A model generated the notes under the pieces. It was not told the DNA's origin and did no database searches. It saw only the letters and a program-made list of their open reading frames with translations. A stretch of DNA of 6,881 nt from Dehalococcoidia bacterium UBA1141. Its GTDB lineage: Bacteria; Chloroflexota; Dehalococcoidia; Lucifugimonadales; UBA3495. The stretch's first letter is position 1, and every line of letters begins with the position of its first letter. Shown here one piece after another: positions 1 through 5,622 of this stretch. The stretch is from the NCBI GenBank assembly GCA_002311385.1, contig DCAE01000081.1:1-6881 (forward strand). The letters are read 5' to 3'. Position numbers and translations under genes: made by a program.

Positions 1-46
1 GATCTCTCCTTAATAAAAGTGTCCTACTTTTGCTGGTTGCCAACAC
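1..46 (-). CDS. Possible start of a gene leaving the left edge (partial, uncertain)
   Basis: On the minus strand a GTG codon (46-44) opens a frame with no stop to the window edge, reading M-L-A-T-S-K-S-R-T-L and five more residues. A GAGGGGAG ribosome-site-like stretch (64-57) lies 10 nt upstream, and the start is 71 nt past the monooxygenase stop on the same strand. The first codons match those of the open frame at the right end of the window. Against coding: the frame soon becomes AT-rich with codons rarely used in the neighbours (TTA, AGG, AGA). A second strong ribosome-site-like sequence, AAGGAG (11-6), sits 5 nt from the edge, so the real next gene may begin just outside. Product unknown. 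Confidence 0.2.
   Translation of the reverse strand, partial: MLATSKSRTLLLRRD
30..45 (-). repeat. 16-bp repeat, left copy (inverted relative to 6836-6851)
   Basis: The minus strand here reads TGTTGGCAACCAGCAA, identical to plus-strand 6836-6851. Both copies lie shortly downstream of a gene stop and point the same way relative to that gene: 72 nt after the monooxygenase stop here, 7 nt after the second CoA-transferase stop there. The match ends abruptly on both sides. It may be an end-of-gene repeat, an inverted terminal sequence of a larger unit, or the shared 5' end of two related genes. Confidence 0.6.
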
Positions 47-117
47 ACCGCGAAAACTCCCCTCGATCTCAGGCAAGATAGATGCTCGGTCTTTTTCCAC
101 GTGGGCGAACGGGAGTT

Positions 118-1752
118 TTACTCGAGAATGAACCCCTCATACCCATTGGCCGCGACCTCTGCTCGCTTGGCCCGCATGGCCGGAGCCGTATCTGGGGCTG
201 TGAGCAATACCCGTGCCTTGCCCGGAATATTAGCTCCCACAAACCAAGAATTTGCCTGTGTCCTTAGTATATTGGCCCCATCCTCATTGACGTGTTTGAC
301 CCAAGCGTCTTCAGCCTCGATTGTAGGTGTAATACGCTTAAGATCGTTGTCCCGAAGGTAACTCATTGTTTCGCTTACCCAATCCACCAATGGCTCAGCA
401 GCCCGGACAAAATTCCCAACAGACGCTGCATTTACGGTAAACAGGTTCGGGAATCCTGCGGTGGTAATCCCCATGTACGTCCTTGGCCCGGCGGCAAATT
501 TTTCCTTCAGTTTCTGGCCGTTTTGGCCGGTGATATTCAACTTGATCAACCCCCCGGTGATAGCATCAAACCCAGTGGCATAGATGATGACGTCTAATTC
601 GTACTCCGCCTCTTTGGTCTTGACGCCCTTCGAGGTGATTCGCTCAATGGGGGCTTCGCGGACGTCGACCAGAAGAACGTTGTCTTGGTTGTAAACCTCG
701 TAATACCCACTCTCGCATGGCAGTCGTTTGGAGCCAAACATGTGGTCCTTGGGAACCAACATCTCCGCTACGACTGGGTCGTGGACGCGTTCCCGAATCT
801 TGTTGCGAACGAATTCAGCGTAGTCCTCATTGGCTTCTCCCGGAATCATCACGTCATGAAAATTAGAAAGCCACTTCTTAAATCCGGGCTCGGCCCACAG
901 CCGTTCATACTGCGCCAGACGTTCCTCTGGAGAAACATCCATGGCCGACCGTTTGTCGAATTCATGCATGAACGATCCGGCGGTTTCCATGCACTTCCTG
1001 AAAATCTCCGGGTAGCTGGCTTTGATCTTCTTCTGGGTTTCGTCGTCAATCAGGCCGTTACGAAGGGGAGCGCAGTAGTTCGCTGTCCGCTGGAATACGG
1101 TCAGGTGTGCAACCTCTTTGGCGATCTCCGTAATGAGTTGAACGCCGGTGGCGCCGGTGCCGATGACTCCAACTCGTTTTCCGGCTAGGCCAATTCCCTC
1201 TGCCGGCCATCCTCGAGTGTGACAAGAAATCCCTTTGAAGCTGTCGATCCCCTCGAAGTCTGGAACGTAACCGGCAGAGAAACTTCCAACCGACGTGATC
1301 AAGAACTGGCCACGCGCCCGGCTCCCATCTTCTAAATCGATTTCCCAGCGGCTCTCTGCCTCGTCAAACGTCGCCGACATAACTCGCGAATTAAATTGTA
1401 TGTCCCGACGCAAATCGAATTTATCTGCCACATAATTGAGGTAGCGTTCGGTCTCTGGCTGGCCTGAATAATGTTCTTTCCAGTCCCATTCCTGTAAAAG
1501 TTCCTCGGAGAATGAATATCCATAAGAGTAGCTTTCAGAGTCAAAACGGCAACCTGGATAGCGGTTCCAGTACCATGTGCCTCCCACTCCACCAGCGTCG
1601 TCGAAAGCCCGGACCGAGAATCCTAGTTGGCGCATGCGATACAAGGAATATAGCCCTGTAACCCCAGAGCCGATGACGATTGCATCGAACTCTTCAATCT
1701 CATCAGTGCGCTCTGAACCGGGTACCGATGTTTCTCTTAGAGAATCAGCCAT
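118..1752 (-). CDS. Baeyer-Villiger flavin monooxygenase (cyclohexanone/phenylacetone monooxygenase type)
   Basis: Soluble 544-residue FAD- and NADPH-dependent enzyme expected to insert one oxygen from O2 next to a ketone carbonyl, giving an ester or lactone. The length is close to characterised type I enzymes (about 540). Visible in order: FAD-binding GSGVTG at 28-33; the family motif GGTWYWNRYPGCRFD at 57-71, with the conserved Asp71; the Baeyer-Villiger fingerprint FxGxxxHTxxWP at 172-183; NADPH-binding GTGATG at 198-203; a KR pair whose Arg343 aligns by eye with the catalytic arginine of phenylacetone monooxygenase; and ATGFD at 392-396. All key residues are present, so it should be active. 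The ATG start at 1752 has GAAGGAG seven nt upstream and leaves a normal short N-terminal extension. It is transcribed away from the DUF35/thiolase/CoA-transferase operon, suggesting shared control. The substrate is not readable; cyclic, aryl or long-chain ketones and steroids are all possible in this family. Confidence 0.95.
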   Translation of the reverse strand: MADSLRETSVPGSERTDEIEEFDAIVIGSGVTGLYSLYRMRQLGFSVRAFDDAGGVGGTWYWNRYPGCRFDSESYSYGYSFSEELLQEWDWKEHYSGQPETERYLNYVADKFDLRRDIQFNSRVMSATFDEAESRWEIDLEDGSRARGQFLITSVGSFSAGYVPDFEGIDSFKGISCHTRGWPAEGIGLAGKRVGVIGTGATGVQLITEIAKEVAHLTVFQRTANYCAPLRNGLIDDETQKKIKASYPEIFRKCMETAGSFMHEFDKRSAMDVSPEERLAQYERLWAEPGFKKWLSNFHDVMIPGEANEDYAEFVRNKIRERVHDPVVAEMLVPKDHMFGSKRLPCESGYYEVYNQDNVLLVDVREAPIERITSKGVKTKEAEYELDVIIYATGFDAITGGLIKLNITGQNGQKLKEKFAAGPRTYMGITTAGFPNLFTVNAASVGNFVRAAEPLVDWVSETMSYLRDNDLKRITPTIEAEDAWVKHVNEDGANILRTQANSWFVGANIPGKARVLLTAPDTAPAMRAKRAEVAANGYEGFILE

Positions 1753-1758
1753 CTCTCT

Positions 1759-1766
1759 GCTCCTTC
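1759..1766 (-). promoter_or_regulatory. Ribosome binding site of the monooxygenase
   Basis: The minus strand reads GAAGGAGC, with GGAG ending 7 nt before the ATG at 1752. A second purine-rich AAGGAGG lies 10-20 nt further upstream (1779-1773), inside the left arm of the inverted repeat at 1771-1818. The doubled site is unusual; only the proximal copy is well spaced for initiation. Confidence 0.75.
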
Positions 1767-1770
1767 AAAT

Positions 1771-1818
1771 CTCCTCCTTGTCTGGTTAACTACAAGGCCC
1801 AGTTAACAGAAGGAGGGG
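1771..1818 (-). promoter_or_regulatory. Bulged inverted repeat in the monooxygenase leader (possible translational switch or operator)
   Basis: Arms 1773-1779/1810-1816 (CCTCCTT/AAGGAGG), 1782-1783/1808-1809, and 1785-1790/1802-1807 (GTTAAC in both) can form 15 pairs with two small bulges and an 11-nt loop. In the monooxygenase mRNA the upstream arm is a CCUCCUU anti-Shine-Dalgarno that pairs with the distal AAGGAGG. The overlapping CUCCUUC (1815-1809) is also the exact complement of the proximal site GAAGGAG (1766-1760), so two exclusive folds are possible. Alternatively the two GTTAAC palindromes, 17 bp apart centre to centre, could be a protein-binding operator. The pairing is seen in the sequence; the function is inferred. 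Confidence 0.45.
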
Positions 1819-1888
1819 TAATTTATCTCGCATTTATCGAATGTATCGTTGCTTGGCATCGATTCATCTCATCTGCTGTGCGCCTGAT

Positions 1889-1894
1889 TTTATA
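1889..1894 (-). promoter_or_regulatory. Candidate -10 box for the monooxygenase
   Basis: The minus strand reads TATAAA here, five of six bases of the sigma-70 -10 consensus. A poor TTGCAG -35 match lies 15 bp upstream (1915-1910). If used, transcription would start near 1882 and give a leader of about 130 nt containing the inverted repeat at 1771-1818. The -35 match is weak and its spacing short, so this is only a candidate. Confidence 0.2.
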
Positions 1895-2031
1895 TCCGAA
1901 TCGAATAACCTGCAAGAAAGATTATTATAAGATGCCACAATTATTAACCACAGTTTTTTCGCTACAAAGACATATTTCCCGCGTACGCTTCCATCTGGCC
2001 AGGGTCGGCAAAAAATGCCGGGGCTGCCACA

Positions 2032-2080
2032 TGTAGAACAAAGCGTTAGACCATCAGGTGGTGCTTGACGCACTCCTACA
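2032..2080. repeat. Nested three-stem inverted repeat
   Basis: Three successive arm pairs share one centre: TGTAG/CTACA (2032-2036 with 2076-2080), GCGT/ACGC (2043-2046 with 2068-2071) and ACCA/TGGT (2050-2053 with 2059-2062) around the loop TCAGG. The internal loops are 6/4 and 3/5 nt. It could be a structured RNA element, a cruciform or a multi-part protein site in the divergent control region. Each stem is short, so chance assembly is possible. Confidence 0.3.
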
Positions 2081-2086
2081 ACGGAC

Positions 2087-2115
2087 TTGAGAGTAATATT
2101 AATACGGAAAATTAT
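2087..2115 (+). promoter_or_regulatory. Candidate promoter for the rightward operon
   Basis: TTGAGA (2087-2092, five of six to the -35 consensus), a 17-bp spacer, then AATTAT (2110-2115, four of six to the -10 consensus). It lies in the most AT-rich part of the region and directly after the nested inverted repeat at 2032-2080, an operator-like placement. It would give a leader of about 230 nt before the DUF35 gene. Weak -10; one of several possibilities. Confidence 0.2.
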
Positions 2116-2342
2116 TAAGTCGGGTTGTAAATCAAGGGTACGGCTTCGTAGGTGGCGTTGGCACAAGTTTTGACTTCAGATAATAGCGACGACACGATAG
2201 CTAATCGACTTTCTTTCATGTGGCCGAAGCGTAAGGCGCAGATGGTGAGGCCAATCAAGACTCAGCAATCACCCAATGGAGTCCAGACGCGGGGCTTCAA
2301 TGGACTAGACCAGGGTTCTGTCTTAACATTCAACGAATAATC

Positions 2343-2349
2343 AGGAGGG
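2343..2349 (+). promoter_or_regulatory. Ribosome binding site of the DUF35 gene
   Basis: AGGAGGG ends 3 nt before the ATG at 2353 (GGAG core about 5 nt away). This is a strong, slightly close-set Shine-Dalgarno that fixes the start of the first operon gene. Confidence 0.7.
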
Positions 2350-2352
2350 AAA

Positions 2353-2763
2353 ATGCCGAAGATAATCCCGGTTCCCGACGAGGTGAGCAAGCCTTTTTGG
2401 GACGCCGTCAACGAGAAACGCCTGTTGTTGCAAAATTGTACCGTTTGCGACAGGCTCCAATACCCACCGCGACAGACATGCCTGTCTTGCGGTTCCGCGG
2501 AGAAGCTGGAATGGAAGGATGCGAAAGGGAGAGGTCACGTATCTACCTATATCGTGATAGAGGATGGCCGGCTGAACCGGCGTATGCCTGACCAGCCTTA
2601 CAACCTGGCGCTAATAACCCTGGACCAGGACCCGAGCATTAATTTTTACTCCAACCTTCCGGGAGTTCCACCTTACGAAGTCCCCGTGGGGGCTGCTGTC
2701 CAAATGATTTTTGAAGAAGTTGGGCCGGACCAACTAATCCACGAATGGCAGGTGGTGGGTTAA
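2353..2763 (+). CDS. DUF35 zinc-ribbon/OB-fold protein, partner of the adjacent thiolase
   Basis: Cytosolic 136-residue protein of normal length for the single-unit DUF35 family. Residues 13-27 fit the N-terminal helix (KPFWDAVNEKRLLLQ). A rubredoxin-like zinc ribbon follows with Cys29, Cys32, Cys43 and Cys46 in C-x2-C-x10-C-x2-C spacing. The rest (about 53-136) matches the OB-fold half, beginning with the typical W-x4-G-x-G segment. Members usually have no catalytic role of their own. They bind an SCP2-type thiolase and help bind acyl-CoA or pass it from a neighbouring enzyme, as in the Ltp2-ChsH2 complex of steroid side-chain breakdown and the archaeal acetoacetyl-CoA thiolase/HMG-CoA synthase complex. 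The thiolase-like gene starts 46 bp downstream, supporting a complex. It is probably the first gene of the operon. All four zinc ligands are intact, and the family call is secure; the exact reaction is not. Confidence 0.9.
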   Translation: MPKIIPVPDEVSKPFWDAVNEKRLLLQNCTVCDRLQYPPRQTCLSCGSAEKLEWKDAKGRGHVSTYIVIEDGRLNRRMPDQPYNLALITLDQDPSINFYSNLPGVPPYEVPVGAAVQMIFEEVGPDQLIHEWQVVG

Positions 2764-2809
2764 ACTGCCGGTCCGTCCCAAAGACTCTTGTAATGAGAAT
2801 AGGTGAGTG

Positions 2810-4126
2810 ATGGCTACGCAAACTCCATATGAGTGGCGAAGAGATACAGACGGGATGGGGGTCTGGGAACACCGGGGCAAGGTAGCGGTGGCTGGATTCG
2901 GTCATTCCCCCGTTAACCGGCGCTGGGACGAGACATCCATGAATCAAACCCTGGGCGCATACTCTATGCTCGCCTGTGAGCTGGCCATGGAGGACGCGGG
3001 AGTTACCCCGGACCAGATCGATGGTGTCATCTGCTGCCAGAGTCATATCGCTGGCAACAGTGGAGGCTCCTCGTCCACCTGGGCGCCCCGGCCCTACTTC
3101 GACCCTCCCTACGAGTCTGAATGGGGTCTTACCCTGATAAACGCCGATTGGCTTGTCAAACAAATGGAGTTGCCTAACGTAAAATACACCCCGTCCAACG
3201 TACCCACCATTGGGGAAATGATGGGTCTTGCCGCCCAGTCCGTAGCCGACGGGCTTTGCACCACCTGTTTGGTGATATATCCAACGGGAAACCTCGAAGG
3301 CAGGTATCGCCGCGGCGGCGAGAACGCGGAGGATTATGCAAATGGGGCCCGGCAATGGACGGTCCCCTGGGGGAACCACGGAGGCAACGACTTCATCAAC
3401 ATCTTCCCCCACAATCAATATTGCCAAAAATACGGTGGGACCCACGACGACCTGGCCCCTTTTGTGATCAACCAACACCGAAACGGACTTTTGACCCCGT
3501 GGGGCTACAATGCCTCCAGTGGGATGGTTCAACTTACCGAGGAGGATTACGTGAATTCCAGGTATATCCTGAATCCGCTCCGGATATTTGATTGCGACAG
3601 GCCGGTCAATGCCTCGGCCGCCTACCTGATCACTACTGCCGAGCGCGCCCGGGACATGCGGCAACCACCCGTGTACGTACTCAACCATTCCCAGCACAAT
3701 TTCACGCAGCGCACCACCCAACCGGATTTGGACGAGATAGAAGACTGGACGGACCGCGCCGCTCGGAGAATGTTTGAGGGCGCCGGGCTCGGCCCCGCAG
3801 ATGTCGATATTTTTAACCCCTACGACGGTTACGCTACGATGGCCCAGTTTTTTCTGGAGGCCTTCCAGTGGCACGGCGTAAAGAGAGGAGACGCGTTCGC
3901 CTTTTACGCGGACGACATTAGAGTGGAGGGTCCGCATCCTTTCAGTTCCAGCGGTGGCAATCTGGGGAACGGCCGTACCCGTACCGCCATGTATACCGAT
4001 AGTATCGAACAGCTTCGAGGATCGGCCGGCCCACGGCAGGTAAAAGTGCGAGCTGAAACCGCGTTGGCGGCCTTCACTACGCCCAGTAGTGGCGGCTGGA
4101 TGATGTTCGGCAAGCATCCCAGCTAG
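2810..4126 (+). CDS. SCP2/Ltp2-type thiolase-like protein lacking the thiolase nucleophile (possible retro-aldolase)
   Basis: 438 residues, somewhat longer than Ltp2 (about 390), expected to act on acyl-CoA in the cytosol with the DUF35 protein encoded just upstream. Recognisable family segments are KVAVAGFGHSPV at 24-35, the helix ending DAGVTPDQIDGV at 62-73, NPYDGYATMAQFFLEAF around 336-352 (the family YDxF/Y-x-LE motif), and PFSSSGGNLGNGR at 377-389 followed by QLRG, as in Ltp2-type proteins. Aligned by eye on the helix LAAQSVADG, the nucleophilic Cys of true thiolases falls on Val131, and the C-terminal GH motif reads GR (Arg389), so classical thiolysis is unlikely. Ltp2-like relatives without this Cys perform retro-aldol cleavage using tyrosines; Tyr338 and Tyr341 are candidates. 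ATG 2810 is preferred over the adjoining GTG 2807 because the weak AGGTG site (2801-2805) sits too close to the GTG. The fold call is strong, the reaction inferred. Confidence 0.85.
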   Translation: MATQTPYEWRRDTDGMGVWEHRGKVAVAGFGHSPVNRRWDETSMNQTLGAYSMLACELAMEDAGVTPDQIDGVICCQSHIAGNSGGSSSTWAPRPYFDPPYESEWGLTLINADWLVKQMELPNVKYTPSNVPTIGEMMGLAAQSVADGLCTTCLVIYPTGNLEGRYRRGGENAEDYANGARQWTVPWGNHGGNDFINIFPHNQYCQKYGGTHDDLAPFVINQHRNGLLTPWGYNASSGMVQLTEEDYVNSRYILNPLRIFDCDRPVNASAAYLITTAERARDMRQPPVYVLNHSQHNFTQRTTQPDLDEIEDWTDRAARRMFEGAGLGPADVDIFNPYDGYATMAQFFLEAFQWHGVKRGDAFAFYADDIRVEGPHPFSSSGGNLGNGRTRTAMYTDSIEQLRGSAGPRQVKVRAETALAAFTTPSSGGWMMFGKHPS

Positions 4127-4162
4127 ATAGTTTCATCGACTATCCCTTTTCAGGAGATAGTC
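4126..4162 (+). promoter_or_regulatory. Two mutually exclusive hairpins after the thiolase-like gene
   Basis: ACTATC (4139-4144) can pair with GATAGT at 4126-4131, which overlaps the TAG stop, leaving a 7-nt loop and a following CCTTTT run. It can instead pair with a second GATAGT at 4156-4161; there the stem is 7 bp (GACTATC/GATAGTC, 4138-4144 with 4156-4162) and includes the end of an AGGAG motif (4152-4156). The arrangement resembles an attenuator or switch, but the first stem is AT-rich and the T run short, so termination would be weak. Pairing is seen, function inferred. Confidence 0.3.
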
Positions 4163-4169
4163 ATCACTA

Positions 4170-4268
4170 ATGTACCCTTCCCAGTCATCAGGGACAGGGA
4201 ACGAACTCACGCTTGAACTCGCCCATTTGATTATGAACTCGTCCAAAGTAAGTACTTATGAGAGCTGA
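4170..4268 (+). CDS. Possible 32-residue upstream ORF overlapping the CoA-transferase start (hypothetical)
   Basis: An ATG at 4170 opens a frame of 32 codons ending at TGA 4266-4268, overlapping the downstream CoA-transferase ATG (4258) by 11 nt and stopping 1 nt before its second Met codon (4270). An AGGAG at 4152-4156 lies 13 nt upstream, a long spacing. The peptide (beginning MYPSQSSGTG) is not recognised, has no membrane segment and shows no run of regulatory codons. The CoA-transferase itself lacks a clear ribosome site, so translational coupling through this ORF is one explanation. It may equally be a chance frame. Confidence 0.2.
   Translation: MYPSQSSGTGNELTLELAHLIMNSSKVSTYES
4203..4240 (+). 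repeat. Three direct GAACTC repeats
   Basis: GAACTC occurs at 4203-4208, 4215-4220 and 4235-4240, start-to-start spacings of 12 and 20 bp, close to one and two helical turns. All lie within 55 bp upstream of the first CoA-transferase. They could be a repeated protein site or simple chance. Confidence 0.3.
4249..4258. repeat. 10-bp perfect palindrome touching the CoA-transferase start codon
   Basis: TAAGTACTTA is its own reverse complement and its last base is the A of the ATG at 4258. It occupies the place where a Shine-Dalgarno would normally end. A role in repression or start-site folding is possible but unproven. Confidence 0.35.
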
Positions 4269-5529
4269 GATGCCGCAAAATCGAATTCTTGAAGGTGTTC
4301 GCGTCCTCACCCTAGAACAGGTTCACGCGTTGCCTTGGGGAACCTCTTTCCTGGCTGACCTGGGTGCTCAGGTCATTCGCGTGGAAAGCTTGGCCCATCT
4401 CCAAGACCGCAAGGCAGGGCCGTTTCCCGACGGGCAGCCCAGCCAGATATGGTGGAACGAAGGGGGTAATTTGGCCTACTTTGGAACCCGCAACAAGAAG
4501 AGCATCTGCCTGGAAGTGGCCACTCCCCAGGGCAAAGAGGTTTTTCTCAAGCTAGCTCAAAATTGCGACATCGTCACCGATAACTTCCGGCCTGGCACCA
4601 TGGAGCGGTTCGGCTTCGATCATGAGAGCCTGGCCAAGCTAAATCCGAAGATCATCACCTTGAGCTCCACGGCCTATGGCTATACCGGACCGTGGCGAAG
4701 GGCCGGTTCTCGAGCCCGCACGGTGGATGCATCCTGCGGCATGTCTTACCTCACCGGTTACGAAGATGGTCCGTCCTATCGGGCCAGCAATAACTACATG
4801 GACCACTCAGTGGGCAACAACGTGGCCTATGCCCTGTTGCTGGCGCTGTATCAACGCAACAAGACTGGTAAAGGAATGCGCATCGACCTCACCATGCAGG
4901 AAACGGGCGTGTCGGCCATCGGCCCCGCTATTCTGGAAACCCAGCGTGGGATAACTCGCTCTCGTCTGGGTTGCGGCCATCTGTGGAAGTCGCCCCACAA
5001 CGTCTTCCCCTGCCGTGGTTTCGACCGTTGGATAGCCATCGCAGTATCCAGCGATGAAGAATGGCGGAGGCTAAGACAGGCTATGGATGAGCCGCTGTGG
5101 GCAGCCGATCCTCGCTTCGACACGGCTCAAGGCCGCTGGCGCCACCGCCACGACTTGGGTGGTCTTTTGTCAGATTGGACCCAAACCAAAGACGATCAAG
5201 AGTTGATGAACCATCTCCAAAGCAATGGCATTGCCGCAGGCGCGGTATTGACCGCTGAGGACCTAGTGGCTAATCCTCATCTAGGGGAGCGGGGTTACAT
5301 AGAGGAGTTTGAAAACGTCAACGCGCCACATGCCGGCCCACGGAAATATGCCGGTCGTCCTTTCCGCATGCCGGAAATTCCCTTTACCATCCGTCATGTG
5401 GCGGCTCTGGGTGAGCACAACGTGGTAACGCTGCGGGACGTTGCCGGATTGTCCGATGAGGAGATCACCACCCTGGCTAACGAAGGCGTAATCTCCACTC
5501 AACCACTACCCACCGAAACCCCACCCTAA
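4258..5529 (+). CDS. Class III CoA-transferase, CaiB/BaiF family (first of two)
   Basis: 423 residues, the usual size for this family (about 400-430). These cytosolic, often interlocked-dimer enzymes move CoA between carboxylic acids through an aspartyl-CoA intermediate. Visible: LEGVRVLTLEQ at 11-21 and the LADLGAQVIRVE strand soon after, TRNKKS at 77-82 (family N-x-N/R-K-x), DNFRPG at 108-113, TGPW at 143-146, the catalytic Asp182 in NYMDHSVGN, the following RNKTGKG turn, and a C-terminal LGEHN at 384-388. Asp182 matches by eye the catalytic Asp of formyl-CoA transferase, so activity is expected. ATG 4258 is chosen, with ATG 4270 as an alternative; an in-frame TAA at 4249-4251 excludes anything earlier. 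Neither start has a good Shine-Dalgarno. It lies 131 bp after the thiolase-like gene and 93 bp before a diverged paralog. Related racemases (alpha-methylacyl-CoA racemase) share the fold, so racemase activity is a lesser possibility. Confidence 0.92.
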   Translation: MRAEMPQNRILEGVRVLTLEQVHALPWGTSFLADLGAQVIRVESLAHLQDRKAGPFPDGQPSQIWWNEGGNLAYFGTRNKKSICLEVATPQGKEVFLKLAQNCDIVTDNFRPGTMERFGFDHESLAKLNPKIITLSSTAYGYTGPWRRAGSRARTVDASCGMSYLTGYEDGPSYRASNNYMDHSVGNNVAYALLLALYQRNKTGKGMRIDLTMQETGVSAIGPAILETQRGITRSRLGCGHLWKSPHNVFPCRGFDRWIAIAVSSDEEWRRLRQAMDEPLWAADPRFDTAQGRWRHRHDLGGLLSDWTQTKDDQELMNHLQSNGIAAGAVLTAEDLVANPHLGERGYIEEFENVNAPHAGPRKYAGRPFRMPEIPFTIRHVAALGEHNVVTLRDVAGLSDEEITTLANEGVISTQPLPTETPP

Positions 5530-5552
5530 GGCCTAACTGCTCACGCAGGGCC
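5530..5552 (+). other. Stop-adjacent hairpin between the two CoA-transferase genes
   Basis: GGCC (5530-5533) pairs with GGCC (5549-5552) and CTGC (5537-5540) with GCAG (5545-5548), with a 3-nt bulge (TAA) and TCAC loop. The structure begins on the base after the stop codon. There is no T run, so a terminator is unlikely; processing or transcript stabilisation between operon genes would fit. Confidence 0.3.
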
Positions 5553-5622
5553 ATCGTGACGAATCGCAAGCCGGATACAGTAGGAAGGACCCTCTCCATA
5601 GAATTTTGAGGTTTCGACTAAA

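Larger units (their letters stand above)
1753..2352. other. 600-bp divergent intergenic regulatory region
   Basis: The region separates the two divergent transcription units and is visibly more AT-rich than the genes, especially 1885-1975 and 2090-2130. I see no convincing gene in it. Besides the separately listed elements it holds a short perfect hairpin CGGCA-AAAAA-TGCCG at 2006-2020, an 8-bp palindrome CTGGCCAG at 1995-2002, and an 8-bp palindrome TAATATTA at 2094-2101. Two open frames cross it (minus 2166-1864, TTG start; plus 2152-2340, GTG start). Neither has a good ribosome site or a recognisable protein. No regulator gene lies inside the window, so any transcription factor must be encoded elsewhere. 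Confidence 0.6.

Noticed and set aside
15..31. AAAAGT-GTCCT-ACTTTT hairpin as a terminator
   Set aside because: Weak AT-only-rich 6-bp stem, no proper T run in either direction, and a ribosome-site-like sequence follows it on the minus strand.
2043..2051. GCGTTAGAC, which resembles the right core of an integron attC site
   Set aside because: No RYYYAAC partner is found at attC distance upstream and no gene cassette or integrase is present.
1864..2166. 100-residue minus-strand frame with a CSTCG segment upstream of the monooxygenase
   Set aside because: TTG start without a ribosome site, AT-rich codons and no family resemblance. The Cys pair alone does not make a zinc site.
2152..2340. 62-residue plus-strand frame with GTG start ending 12 bp before the DUF35 gene
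   Set aside because: Operon-like spacing but no good ribosome site, no recognisable protein and irregular composition; probably chance within the leader region.
2639..4117. 492-residue open frame on the minus strand opposite the thiolase-like gene
   Set aside because: It lacks recognisable domains and is a shadow of the well-supported thiolase-like gene on the plus strand, common in GC-rich coding DNA.
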